Source: an uncultured bacterium (GTDB lineage Bacteria; Verrucomicrobiota; Verrucomicrobiia; CAIQCK01). From it: a stretch of DNA of 54,164 nt. The position numbers and the translations under genes are program-made. The stretch covers positions 1 to 54,164 of the forward strand of contig CAIQCK010000083.1 of assembly GCA_903870275.1 (NCBI GenBank), given 5' to 3'. Positions 22,657 through 31,295 of this stretch are shown here, in pieces. The notes below the pieces were generated by a model, which was not told the origin of the DNA, searched no databases, and saw only the letters and a list, made by a program, of their open reading frames with translations. Numbering within the stretch: the stretch's first letter is position 1; every line of letters begins with the position of its first letter.

Positions 22657-23316
22657 CTACTGGCGCAAGACAAACTTGACGATGGAAGCACCCGGGTCTT
22701 GCTGTAGCACCACATAATAGACCAACGCACCGAGCAGTCCATGAACAATCCCAACAGCCCAGAGGTTTGGGTGCCGACGATAAATCAGCGTAAAAAACAC
22801 GCCCGCCGGCAGAACAAAACTCATCAGCGTCATGTTGGGAAAATGGGAAACGCTGAACAGCACGGCGGTCACGATCGCGTGGAGCCAAGGCTGCCGGAAC
22901 AAACTATTAAGATTTCTGCCGATGAGATTTTGGACGGCGAACTGCTGGGCGACACCCCAGATCGGATACAAGCCCAAAGACACCCAAAACGTCCACGGCA
23001 ACGGGAGCGAACCCAACCACACACCCAAGGCACAAATGGTAATTGCCGCGGGAACGCCAAAAACCATCTGCGCACGAAGTGCGCGCTTGAAGTTGTCCGT
23101 CCTCATTCCCCAGCAGCGCCAAACCTGTCTGGACTGCGCCGCACGCCAGCCAACGTAGCCAAGAAACCCAAGCGCGATAATCGCATTACAGACACGGCCC
23201 GCCGTGGTCGAAACAAGCGACTTCGCCAGCTTGTGGACGATCCCCGCGACGATGATGGCGATCAACTCAGGGTAATGAGGACCTGATGTTTCGCAATAAT
23301 CCAACCCTTGGTTCAT
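22657..23316 (-). CDS. CPBP-like intramembrane protein with degenerate active site
   Basis: This 219-residue protein has about six to seven membrane helices and the order of blocks found in CPBP (Abi/CAAX protease) proteins: WGVAQQFAVQNLIGRNL, where the family has EExxxR, then SVSHFPN (FxxxH-like) and GIVHGLLGALVYY (His-x-x-x-G). The paired Glu are replaced by Gln-Gln and Arg by Asn, so protease activity is doubtful. ATG 23316 starts 5 nt after the stop of the preceding oxidoreductase gene, so it is the second gene of that operon. Confidence 0.6.
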   Translation of the reverse strand: MNQGLDYCETSGPHYPELIAIIVAGIVHKLAKSLVSTTAGRVCNAIIALGFLGYVGWRAAQSRQVWRCWGMRTDNFKRALRAQMVFGVPAAITICALGVWLGSLPLPWTFWVSLGLYPIWGVAQQFAVQNLIGRNLNSLFRQPWLHAIVTAVLFSVSHFPNMTLMSFVLPAGVFFTLIYRRHPNLWAVGIVHGLLGALVYYVVLQQDPGASIVKFVLRQ

Positions 23317-23321
23317 CTGCG

Positions 23322-24650
23322 TCAGACCCGCCACGGCGACCGCATCGGCTGCGACAGAAACCGGTTTGCAGCCTCATCGTTGACAAAGCGCTCCGTCGCC
23401 GCGTTCCACGCCAGCGTGCGCCCCAAGCGGGCGGCGATTTCCACCAGGTTGCACGTGGTCGTGGCGTGATGGCCAATCTCAGCGGAAGCGGCTGTCGGGC
23501 GACGCGTGCGGATGCAGTCGAGAAAATTGCGGTGCGGTCCTGGAGTAGAATAAAGATGAACCTCCTCCGGCCGGACAACCGACATCAGAAGGCTCTCGCG
23601 GCTGGCGGTCATGATTCCGCCGCCGTTGATGTGAATCCAACCGTCCGTGCCCACAAACCGGATGCCGTCGGGATGCGGTTTTCCTTCGCTACTGAAACTC
23701 ATCCGCACGCCGTTCGGGTAGCGAACCTCGGCCTGCCACTCGACAATCGCATCCACCATCCCGCCGACGGGGATTATGGCCACGGGCGCGCTTATTTCCA
23801 CCGGCTTGACGTCGTCGCCGATGGCCCATTGCGCAATGTCCACGAAATGCACGCCGTTGGCGGGAATAAAGCCGCGCGAGTAATCCAGGATGTGATACCA
23901 GTAGTAATTGAGGATGCGCTCCGGGCAAAACGGCACCCACGGCGCCGGTCCCAGCCAGAGTTCGTAATCCATTCCCTCAGGCACCGGCCCAGTCGGAAAG
24001 TTTCGCTGCGGCTGTGTCGCGTAATGAATGCCGACGATGCCCACCTCGGCACGCGTCAGCCGCCCGATCCTCCCGTTGTGAACCAACTCGCAGGCATGGC
24101 GGAACGCCGCCATCGAGCGCCGCTGCAAACCCGTCTGAAGCACCCGCCCGCAACGCGCCGCAACCTCGACCACGCGCCGTCCCTCCGCCACCGCGTAGGT
24201 GAGCGGCTTCTCCACATAGACATCCTTGCCCGCTTGCATCGCCGCGATGGCTTGCGCCGCGTGCCAATGGTCCGGCGTCCCGATGCAAACCGCGTCCACG
24301 TCATCGCGCGACAACAACTCGCGAAAGTCGCCGCAGGCCACGCAACCGTTGTGGCCGGGCGCCTGGTTGATGCGACTCCGATAAGTTTCCCGCCGCGAAG
24401 CGATCGGATCGCAAACCGCCACGATGCGCACGTCCTTCTCGACCAGAAAAGCCTCACGGTGGCGCGTGTTGATGTTGCCCGTCCCGATCAGGCCGATGGC
24501 GATGCGGTTGCTTGGAGCCACCGCGCCATCGCGCCCCAGCGCCGACGACGGGATCAGCTCGGGGAACGCCGCCACGGACATGGTGACAGCAGCGTTCCGC
24601 AGGAAGTCACGCCGTGTGATGCCGTCTGAAACCTTGACGTTTGTCTTCAT
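23322..24650 (-). CDS. Tat-exported Gfo/Idh/MocA oxidoreductase
   Basis: This 442-residue protein has a Tat signal (ITRRDFLRNAAVTMSVAAF, about 11-29), the cofactor loop GLIGTGNINTRH, HVYVEKP-type motif DVYVEKPLTYAVAEG and the substrate-domain stretch GVHFVDIAQWAIG. It is typical of the exported subgroup in which W-x-H-x-x-x (DHWHAAQAI) precedes the EKP motif. The sugar substrate is unknown. ATG 24650 is preferred to TTG 24656. It lies 31 nt after the alpha/beta hydrolase gene and just before the CPBP-like gene, all on one strand. Confidence 0.85.
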   Translation of the reverse strand: MKTNVKVSDGITRRDFLRNAAVTMSVAAFPELIPSSALGRDGAVAPSNRIAIGLIGTGNINTRHREAFLVEKDVRIVAVCDPIASRRETYRSRINQAPGHNGCVACGDFRELLSRDDVDAVCIGTPDHWHAAQAIAAMQAGKDVYVEKPLTYAVAEGRRVVEVAARCGRVLQTGLQRRSMAAFRHACELVHNGRIGRLTRAEVGIVGIHYATQPQRNFPTGPVPEGMDYELWLGPAPWVPFCPERILNYYWYHILDYSRGFIPANGVHFVDIAQWAIGDDVKPVEISAPVAIIPVGGMVDAIVEWQAEVRYPNGVRMSFSSEGKPHPDGIRFVGTDGWIHINGGGIMTASRESLLMSVVRPEEVHLYSTPGPHRNFLDCIRTRRPTAASAEIGHHATTTCNLVEIAARLGRTLAWNAATERFVNDEAANRFLSQPMRSPWRV

Positions 24651-24681
24651 GCGCAACGCCGCGCATCCTCTGACTAGCCAC

Positions 24682-25836
24682 TCATTTCTTCAACCACTTT
24701 GTCAAAAAGCGCAGGCCGCTTTCGACATGGGTCTCGTGCACGCCGTCGCGCAGGTCCATCTCGATGCGGTCGCCGATGCCCAGCTTGTCGTAGGGCTGGC
24801 GCGCGGCGGCGAACTCCTCCACCACCATCGGCCAGTGCGCGATGTGGTCGCCCTTGCCGGTCTGCACTTGGAACGGCCGCGGGCAGATCAGGCTCACCAC
24901 ATCCGCATCCGTGGACTCCAGCAACCAGCCAGCGAAGAACGCGTGCTCCTCCTTCGTCTCCAGGAAGCAACTGTAGCGCGGGTCGGGAATCACCATCTTG
25001 TTGCGGCGGTGGTTGAACCACCCGGCGCAAACGCCCACTTTGATTCGCGGCTCCAGCGGCATCCAGAACATCGTCGCCAGCCCGCCAAGCGAAAGGCCCC
25101 ACATGCCCACCCGCTCCGCATCCACACCCGGCTCCTGAATCGCTTCATCCAGCAACCGTTGCATCCGCGCCAGTTCGATGCCCGGCAGACTCAGGTCGGC
25201 AAGCCGGCAGAGCCGCTCAATACGATTGCGCCGCTCGACGGAGCGCAGATTCATCGGCACAATCACCGCAAAACCCGCCTTCACCAACTCGCGCGCGAAG
25301 GCGTGATACGCCCCGCCGTCATCGTTCAAACCGAATGTCCGTTCCGGAAAACTGCCGATCCCATGCTGCACGATCACGAGCGGCACGCGCTTGCCTGCGC
25401 TGGCGCCAGGCGGCGCCGCGAAAATCCCCTCCGCCGCTAGTTCGCCCAGCGGCACGCGCCACCACTCGGCCTTCAGGTCGCTCAACGGTTCGTAGCGGCT
25501 GCGCTCCAGCTTGCCGGTCTTCTCCAGTGTCGGCGGCTTGATGACCTTGCGCCAGCGTTCGCGGTTCGGTTCGACGCTCTTGAGGAACGCCTCGACGCTC
25601 GAATAATCGCGATGCCACGCTTTCGCCGCCCGCGCCGGATAATCCTCCACCAACATCTTCCGCAGGTAGGCTTCAAGCTGCGCCGCATAGGCGTCGGTGC
25701 GCTTCTCCTCGGCGGCCTTGAGTTCCTTTGTCGCCGCGGTGTCATCCGCAGCCGCAGCTTGCGCCGCTCCACACAAACAAAACGCGGCAACAACCATCAC
25801 GCAGAACGCGTAAGTCTTCATGAGGTAAGGTCTCAT
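24682..25836 (-). CDS. Secreted alpha/beta hydrolase (esterase-like)
   Basis: This 384-residue protein has a signal peptide (about 1-28), a helical Glu/Lys-rich N-terminal region, and an alpha/beta-hydrolase domain: VPLVIVQHGIGSFPE, nucleophile elbow GMWGLSLGGLAT, acid in STDADVVSLICPRP and a final His in DGVHETHVESG. It resembles the dienelactone-hydrolase-like esterases found beside polysaccharide genes. ATG 25836 has AAGGAG seven nt upstream, which favours it over ATG 25821. It is probably co-transcribed with the downstream oxidoreductase and CPBP-like genes. Confidence 0.78.
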   Translation of the reverse strand: MRPYLMKTYAFCVMVVAAFCLCGAAQAAAADDTAATKELKAAEEKRTDAYAAQLEAYLRKMLVEDYPARAAKAWHRDYSSVEAFLKSVEPNRERWRKVIKPPTLEKTGKLERSRYEPLSDLKAEWWRVPLGELAAEGIFAAPPGASAGKRVPLVIVQHGIGSFPERTFGLNDDGGAYHAFARELVKAGFAVIVPMNLRSVERRNRIERLCRLADLSLPGIELARMQRLLDEAIQEPGVDAERVGMWGLSLGGLATMFWMPLEPRIKVGVCAGWFNHRRNKMVIPDPRYSCFLETKEEHAFFAGWLLESTDADVVSLICPRPFQVQTGKGDHIAHWPMVVEEFAAARQPYDKLGIGDRIEMDLRDGVHETHVESGLRFLTKWLKK

Positions 25837-25977
25837 TCTTTGGCTCCTTGCAGATCGGAATACAACTCAACATTGGCACACCGTCTCGTCGCGAAGCCTG
25901 TGCCGCTGCACGCGCCGCGCTCAACACCAACAACACCGTTTATGTGGCCAGCATTTCCGGCCGGAGCCCGGACCGCG

Positions 25978-27474
25978 TCACGCCAGCTTCGGGACGACAA
26001 ACGGCGCGCGGTCTTGGCGACGGGAAAGCTGATTGGCTTGGTCGCCAAACTCACCGGTAAAGCACGCTTGCTTGGAATCGAATGTCACCCACGGGCCGAG
26101 CGTCGCGGGCGTCGCGCCAAGATCAACGCCGTTTTCGCGCAGGCTTTCGCGGCAGCGCTCGAAAGCGTCCAGCAGCTCCCCGTTGGAACGAACCCTCTCC
26201 CGGATTTCGCCGGGCGACGATTGTTTCCCAAGCCGGTGCGAAACGTTCGCCATGTGACAGCACGCGGCGGAACCGTATCCCACCGACGGCCCGGCGGCCA
26301 GCGTGTCGGCCTTCCGGCTGCGCACGGCGGCGATGAAGTTGGTCGCGTGGGCAATTTCGATCTCGCCGGTTTTCCGGCCATCCTTGAACTCCTTGAGTTT
26401 CTTGCCCTCGTTGTCGAACACCGTGCCGCCGGTGTAATCGCCCGCGAAGTAGCCGCCTTCGCATACGAACACGATGCCGCCGCTGGCGCCGCGGAATTTT
26501 CCCATCCCCTCGGCTCCTTTCGCATCTGGCACTTTGGAAACATTGCGGATCTCGCAGATGATCGGCACGGGCTGGTAATCGAAGATGGCCACGTGGGTGT
26601 TCGGCGTCTCGCCGGCGTCGTCGAACGCAAATCGTCCGCCGATGCTCATCGCGCGCGGCGGCGGCTGGTTCATTCCCAGTCCCCAGCGGCAGATGTCAGT
26701 CACATGCACGCCGTTGTTGCCCATTTCGCCGTTGCCGGTGGGCCAGACCCAATGCCACTCGTAGTGCAGTTGCTTGCGCATCACCGGCGTCTTTGGGGCC
26801 GGGCCGCACCAGATATCGTAATCCATCGTTTCCGGCACGGGCGTCGGCTCGCTGACCTTGCCGATGCCGGTCCGCGCGCGATAGATCAGCGCGTGCGCAA
26901 ACCGGATGGCGCCGATCTGGCCACTGCGCAGGTAGTCAAACGCCTGCGGCAGCGCCGCGCTGGAGCGGCGTTGCGTGCCGACCTGGACGATCCGCTTGTA
27001 TTTGCTCGCGGCGGCGACCATCTGCCGGCCTTCCCAGATGTTGTAGGAGAACGGCTTCTCGACATATACATCCTTGCCCGCCTGGCACGCCCAGATTGTC
27101 CCCAACGCGTGCCAGTGGTTCGGAATGGCCAGCACAACGGCATCAATACTCTTGTCGTCGAACACGCGCCGAGGATCCGAGTAGGCGGTGACCGTCTCGC
27201 CACGGTCTTTGAACAGCTTGACGCCATCCTCGAGGACCGCCTTGTCCACATCGCACAACGCTGCGATCTTCACTCCCGGCACCTCGCGGAAACTCTTGAT
27301 GAGCTGCCGGCCCCGCCCGCCCACACTGCCGGGGATTTTGATTCCGCCCAGCCCGACCATGGCGATTCGCACTTCGCTGTCCGCGCTGCCAGCGGTCGCC
27401 AGGCTCGGCATTCCAAACGCCAGTCCCGCGACCGCCGAAGTTTTCAAGAAATCCCTGCGTGTCAGTTGTTTCAT
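25978..27474 (-). CDS. Tat-exported Gfo/Idh/MocA oxidoreductase
   Basis: This 498-residue protein has a Tat signal (LTRRDFLKTSAVAGLAFG, about 4-21), cofactor loop MVGLGGIKIPGSVGGRG, DVYVEKPFSYNIWEG and NNGVHVTDICRWGLG. NHWHALGTI precedes the EKP motif, as in the exported family. GGAG six nt before ATG 27474 supports this start over the ORF's first Met. It carries a long C-terminal extension (about 400-498) beyond the usual domain, common in this subgroup. Substrate unknown. It is transcribed alone or with the gene at 24682-25836 (141-bp gap). Confidence 0.85.
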   Translation of the reverse strand: MKQLTRRDFLKTSAVAGLAFGMPSLATAGSADSEVRIAMVGLGGIKIPGSVGGRGRQLIKSFREVPGVKIAALCDVDKAVLEDGVKLFKDRGETVTAYSDPRRVFDDKSIDAVVLAIPNHWHALGTIWACQAGKDVYVEKPFSYNIWEGRQMVAAASKYKRIVQVGTQRRSSAALPQAFDYLRSGQIGAIRFAHALIYRARTGIGKVSEPTPVPETMDYDIWCGPAPKTPVMRKQLHYEWHWVWPTGNGEMGNNGVHVTDICRWGLGMNQPPPRAMSIGGRFAFDDAGETPNTHVAIFDYQPVPIICEIRNVSKVPDAKGAEGMGKFRGASGGIVFVCEGGYFAGDYTGGTVFDNEGKKLKEFKDGRKTGEIEIAHATNFIAAVRSRKADTLAAGPSVGYGSAACCHMANVSHRLGKQSSPGEIRERVRSNGELLDAFERCRESLRENGVDLGATPATLGPWVTFDSKQACFTGEFGDQANQLSRRQDRAPFVVPKLA

Positions 27475-27574
27475 GTTTTTCTCCAAATAGCGGCATCCCG
27501 CCAGCTTTCGTTTTCAACATCCCCGGATGCGGCGTTGGCGTCTGACCAATCATTGGGCGGGACGCGCCGGACGC

Positions 27575-28132
27575 TCAAGGCTTTTTCTGCTCTTTGAACT
27601 CGCGAGCCAGTCGCCGCGCCTCTTCGAGTTGTTTTTGCGTCAGCCGCTGCGCGACTTCGGATTGGGTCTGTTTCGCCAGATCGTAATCTTGCTCAGCAGA
27701 GAGATTGAACCACTTCTCAGCCTCCACGTAATTGGTGGCTACGCCTCTCCCGTATTGGTAGAAACTGCCGAGCATGTATTGGCCCGTGGGATGTCCCTGC
27801 TCGGCGGCTTTGCGGAACCACTTGATGGCTTCGATTTCGTTCGTCGCCACACCCGTCCCGTTATGATAGCAGAAGCCCAGCAACACCTGCGCCACCGGGT
27901 AGTTTTTCTCGGCCGCCTTTTGATACCACTTGACCGCCTCGACGGTATTCGTCTTCACGCCGTTCCCGCTCTCGTAGTATCCGCCGAGCACGGTCTGGTC
28001 AAACACACTCCCCTGCTCCGCGGCTTTGCGATGGCGCTCGACTTCGGCTTCGTCCGCACCCTGCGAGCTGACAGCCAGCAAAAGCGCGGCAGTGGCGGTG
28101 GTAAATGTAACGAGGTTTGCGAGAGTTTTCAT
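27575..28132 (-). CDS. Exported Sel1-repeat protein
   Basis: This 185-residue protein has a signal peptide (about 1-25, ending SSQGAD) and about four Sel1 (TPR-like) repeats, each with the pattern A-x-x-LG-x-x-Y-x-x-G-x-GV-x-x-N-x-x-EA-x-KW-x-x-K-AAEQ. These solenoids bind proteins. A conserved promoter cassette (TTGACG-N18-TAGGTT) lies upstream, and the same cassette recurs at 41628-41657. It is related to the larger Sel1 proteins at 33-35.7 kb. Confidence 0.82.
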   Translation of the reverse strand: MKTLANLVTFTTATAALLLAVSSQGADEAEVERHRKAAEQGSVFDQTVLGGYYESGNGVKTNTVEAVKWYQKAAEKNYPVAQVLLGFCYHNGTGVATNEIEAIKWFRKAAEQGHPTGQYMLGSFYQYGRGVATNYVEAEKWFNLSAEQDYDLAKQTQSEVAQRLTQKQLEEARRLAREFKEQKKP

Positions 28133-28157
28133 TTCAATGTTTCTTGCGACGGTGCGG

Positions 28158-28187
28158 AACCTACCCCCGCGATATTTACCCCGTCAA
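28158..28187 (-). promoter_or_regulatory. Promoter cassette TTGACG-N18-TAGGTT, copy 1
   Basis: On the minus strand TTGACG (28187-28182) and TAGGTT (28163-28158) lie 25 nt before the Sel1 ATG. The surrounding 50 bp (CTTTGCG.. box, AAATATCGCGG) are shared with 41621-41671. Confidence 0.55.
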
Positions 28188-28207
28188 GGCGCAAAGGGTT
28201 TTGACGG

Positions 28208-28227
28208 CATACTACAATGGTAGTATG
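28208..28227. promoter_or_regulatory. Perfect dyad CATACTAC-AATG-GTAGTATG
   Basis: Eight-bp arms with a 4-bp spacer lie 20 bp upstream of promoter cassette 1. It is a candidate operator. The half-site resembles no regulator I can name. Confidence 0.4.
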
Positions 28228-28287
28228 TCAGTTCGAAACCTGTAGCGACGGTCCCTGACCGCCGAAATCATTCATCCCGGACTTCAG

Positions 28288-28310
28288 TTTGCCCCGTCAA
28301 ACCGCAAAGG
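28288..28310 (-). promoter_or_regulatory. Third, partial copy of the CTTTGCGGTTTGACGGGG box
   Basis: This 23-bp block on the minus strand matches the upstream half (-35 side) of the cassettes at 28158 and 41628, but no TAGGTT follows at 18 bp. Confidence 0.4.
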
Positions 28311-28388
28311 GACCGGACGCGTGGAATTTGGACAAGATTTCGACTTGATGCGGCAAACCGCCACGAACCATAATGAGCCAGCAAGGAT

Positions 28389-28721
28389 TTGCCGGCATGT
28401 GTTTACTTCATCACGACAATTGCTTGTCTTTTGGTTGCGCTCATCGGTGCGACTGCGTTTGCGATCCTCATGTATTACAACCCGTACAATCCCATGCTGG
28501 GGATGATTTGGTTGTTCCTTTTTTGCGCATGGGCATTAGCCATCTTCGGCAGCCTTTGGTTTCCAGCTTTGCTCACCGTTTTTCTCCGGCAACGTTACAG
28601 AAGGGACCTCCATCCATGGAATACCGTGCCGAGGATCATATTGCCAGTGGTCAGCGGTTTGATGTTCAATGTGGCATTGGGTGGTTATTATGTGATTTGG
28701 AGGTTTTTCCACCTTCATTAA
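28389..28721 (+). CDS. Small membrane protein, unknown
   Basis: This 110-residue protein would have three membrane helices (about 5-27, 35-63 and 85-103) joined by short polar loops, with a basic RQRYRRDLHP segment after the second. I recognise no family. It would start with TTG at 28389, with AAGGA just upstream but very close; no ATG is available before the first helix. It precedes the Tat-exported deacetylase-like gene by 28 nt. Being entirely hydrophobic and in a coherent frame, it is probably real. Confidence 0.5.
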   Translation: MPACVYFITTIACLLVALIGATAFAILMYYNPYNPMLGMIWLFLFCAWALAIFGSLWFPALLTVFLRQRYRRDLHPWNTVPRIILPVVSGLMFNVALGGYYVIWRFFHLH

Positions 28722-28749
28722 ACCAAAATAATCTGTTGATCCCGAGGCC

Positions 28750-29811
28750 ATGAAAACAACCCAACCTCCACTCACCCGACGGCGTTTCCTGCGCGTTGTG
28801 ACCACATCGGCGGCGGTCGCAGCGACCCGCCGATGGCCCGGCCTGGCGGCGGCGTCCGAGAAACCGCGAGCGCACAAGACGATCCTTTCGTTTTACTGCG
28901 ATGACACTTCCCCGTACACCGCTGGCGCGAAAGCGTTTCAGACGTTCCTTGATTTTTGCGCCGAGCATCATATCGCCGGCGAGTCGAGCGTGATCCTCGG
29001 CATGGGCGGTCACGCCATGACACGCAATTCCACCGACGAGGAACGGGCGTTTCTTCAACAGGTTCAGCGCGCCTGGGATTGCGGCATTGATTCGCACATG
29101 GAACTGATGACCCATCACGGGCTATTCGACTTCGACGCGAACCACGAGACGAAGGACGCGGTCCACGAAGGACTTTGGATCCACGAACCGGACGTGACGG
29201 CGGAGCAATACGAACACTACTTCTCCAACATCATCGCCGAGGCCGGACGCGCCGGTATCCGACTCACGGGCCTGACGTGGCCGGGCTGCGGCTGCGAGAA
29301 GTGCAAGCAGCGTTACGCCGCGCTGCGCGCCGCCGGCCCCAAGGAGCCCAACCCGGAATTCTGGAAAGCGCTGCTGAGCCTCGCCAAGCAGGGAAAGTTC
29401 CGCAGCCGCACCGTGCCGTGTTTCTTCGACGCCAGCGAAACGAAGGGCGATATTCACGAGAAAGCCGCGGACGGCCCCTGCGCCGTGTTCGACCTGATGC
29501 CCAACGCGAACGATCGCTTCGGCACGTGGACGAACAGCCCCGACAAGGTGAACGCCGACTACTATCTCAGTGCCGACGGCAAGTCCGGCATCCTCGCTCG
29601 GCACATCGAGGCGGGCGCGCCGTATGCCCTCTGGTATTCGCACTGGCAGGGACTGAACCCCGCGAAGGGCGTCGGCTGGCGCGCGTTCGTCATGGTCATC
29701 GAGCGGATTCAAACGCACCTGCGCGACCGGGTCGTCTGGATGCGGCCCAGCGACATCACCAATCGCTATCACGCCGCCGGCGGCTGGAGTTTCCTCGACG
29801 CGATGGGATGA
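28750..29811 (+). CDS. Tat-exported protein with polysaccharide-deacetylase-like fold
   Basis: This 353-residue protein has a twin-arginine signal (LTRRRFLRVVTTSAAVAAT, about 9-27), then ILSFYCDDTSPY, a Asp-Asp pair after a first beta-strand as in NodB-type carbohydrate deacetylases and related glycoside enzymes, and IDSHMELMTHHG with further His. It also carries a CGCEKC cysteine cluster. The usual H-x3-H metal motif is not clear, so the reaction is uncertain. The final DRVVWMRPSDITNRYH stretch is typical of uncharacterised Verrucomicrobia/Planctomycetes proteins. It converges on the acyltransferase gene. Confidence 0.6.
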   Translation: MKTTQPPLTRRRFLRVVTTSAAVAATRRWPGLAAASEKPRAHKTILSFYCDDTSPYTAGAKAFQTFLDFCAEHHIAGESSVILGMGGHAMTRNSTDEERAFLQQVQRAWDCGIDSHMELMTHHGLFDFDANHETKDAVHEGLWIHEPDVTAEQYEHYFSNIIAEAGRAGIRLTGLTWPGCGCEKCKQRYAALRAAGPKEPNPEFWKALLSLAKQGKFRSRTVPCFFDASETKGDIHEKAADGPCAVFDLMPNANDRFGTWTNSPDKVNADYYLSADGKSGILARHIEAGAPYALWYSHWQGLNPAKGVGWRAFVMVIERIQTHLRDRVVWMRPSDITNRYHAAGGWSFLDAMG

Positions 29812-29847
29812 TGGCGCCGGAAAACAGCACCGGTCTTGGAAGGTTGC

Positions 29848-30969
29848 CTACACCTTGAGGAAAGTCCCTTTGCAATACATGTAATAGATGATCAACCACA
29901 TGACCGTCATGGCAGCGACGGCTTGAATGAAGCTCCCGACCTCCGGCGGGAGGAAACGGCACAATCCGCCGACGAAGATGTCCCCGATCAGATTGAATTT
30001 GAACAAGTGAGCCATCATGTAGATGGCGATCGAGTTCATCCCGAAGACGGTGAAGAAGAACGCCCAGCGGGAATATCCCCAAACATCAATGAGCAGGAAA
30101 AACAGTGCCAGGAGAAGTGTTGATATGCCGCACGCCTGAAGGACGTATGAGCTGGTCATGCAGTTTCGCAACGAGGGGAAGAAGAACCCCCAAACCAGGC
30201 CAGCCACGCACATGGCCAACCCCGAGAGGAATAACACCTTCGTTTTTTGCGGTTTGGGCCGGCTGCTGAAAAGAAGGTGCCCCACGACGACCCCCAGGAG
30301 CATGTTCGATATCTGGCCGATGGTGTTCAAGACGGCTGTCCAGTTACCTTTGAACGGATGGCCGTGCCGTCCGAGGACAACCTGATCCAGGTAAATCCCG
30401 ATGTTCATTTCCTGCGAATAGCGATCTCCCTGCCAGCCGGGAGCGGGTATGAACAGGTAGATGCCCCATACCAACAACAGGAGGAAGGCGAGCACGGCAT
30501 ACTGCGCCTTTGGCGCGCTGTGCAGCACCAGCAGGGCGCAGAAGAGATAACCGATGCCGATGTATTCCAAAACGTTGTTATAAAAATAGAACTTGTTCCA
30601 ATCGAAGCTCAACAAGTGGCCGCCTGCGATCATTCCCAGGACAAACAGGATCGCGGAACGGAAAATGACGTGGAGGTGGACCGTTTTCCTGTCGGTTCGC
30701 AACACCCGGTTGCCGAGGGAAAATGGAATCACGAGTCCAACGACAAAGATGAACAGGGACTGCGGAACATTGAGGATGGTCACGCTTTGGTTGGCCCAGG
30801 TTAACTGGTTCGAGGTGGCCTCAACGAAACGCGGACCGAACAAACCGACGAATGTCTTGAAGATCGGGGCGCCACCGATTTGGGTGGCGAGGATCATAAA
30901 CATCGCCAGGCCGCGCAACGCATCCACACTAACAATCCGCTCTTTTCGCACTGGAATCTGCTCGCTCAT
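29848..30969 (-). CDS. DUF5009/NagX-type membrane acyltransferase
   Basis: This 373-residue protein has about ten membrane helices and starts RIVSVDALRGLAMFMIL, the signature 'S.D..RG' of NagX/HGSNAT-like and acyltransferase-3-type proteins. Members transfer acetyl groups from acetyl-CoA to sugars across the membrane or are otherwise of unknown role in glycan use. A conserved-looking FTVFGMNSIAIYM block is near the C-terminus. ATG 30969, with GAGG upstream, is preferred; the longer ORF overlaps the neighbouring gene. It ends 37 nt from the convergent deacetylase-like gene. Confidence 0.8.
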   Translation of the reverse strand: MSEQIPVRKERIVSVDALRGLAMFMILATQIGGAPIFKTFVGLFGPRFVEATSNQLTWANQSVTILNVPQSLFIFVVGLVIPFSLGNRVLRTDRKTVHLHVIFRSAILFVLGMIAGGHLLSFDWNKFYFYNNVLEYIGIGYLFCALLVLHSAPKAQYAVLAFLLLLVWGIYLFIPAPGWQGDRYSQEMNIGIYLDQVVLGRHGHPFKGNWTAVLNTIGQISNMLLGVVVGHLLFSSRPKPQKTKVLFLSGLAMCVAGLVWGFFFPSLRNCMTSSYVLQACGISTLLLALFFLLIDVWGYSRWAFFFTVFGMNSIAIYMMAHLFKFNLIGDIFVGGLCRFLPPEVGSFIQAVAAMTVMWLIIYYMYCKGTFLKV

Positions 30970-31019
30970 AGGTGTGTCCTCAGGAAGGTCGTTTGCGCGC
31001 AAGGCGGGTCGCATCTCCC

Positions 31020-31259
31020 TTACGAAGGGAGCTTGTCCGTTATCCATTCAGACTGCTCGGTTCTCCGTGCTGCGTCGTTCAGGTGAATCAAACCGTGCGC
31101 GAATGCTTGTCGAAAAGACTGCGCTGTGTATGGACCTAATTGCCGCCCGTCTTTTCGAACAAGGATAGTTGGTTTCTCGTTCGTCGTGTTTGGCACACTT
31201 TCAATGACCATCCCTCCCGTCGGCTTTCTCAGAGAGGGATTGGTCTGCTCGTCACTCAT
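31020..31259 (-). CDS. GYF_2 (DUF4339)-domain protein
   Basis: This 79-residue protein has one GYF_2 domain (about 30-78): ILVRKDGRQLGPYTAQSF, FAHGLIHLNDAAR and EWITDKL give the GPYxxxxL...G.I..D.....G...W pattern. The domain is thought to bind Pro-rich peptides and usually heads larger membrane proteins; here it stands alone. No membrane helix follows. It lies 50 nt upstream of the acyltransferase start on the same strand. Confidence 0.65.
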   Translation of the reverse strand: MSDEQTNPSLRKPTGGMVIESVPNTTNEKPTILVRKDGRQLGPYTAQSFRQAFAHGLIHLNDAARRTEQSEWITDKLPS

Positions 31260-31295
31260 CGTGTGCGCCTTTCGGAGCGTTTGCCCTGCGAGGTC

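Noticed and set aside
25612..27597. Plus-strand open frame of 661 codons
   Set aside because: It lies antisense to the Tat-exported oxidoreductase and the alpha/beta hydrolase and has no recognisable motif.
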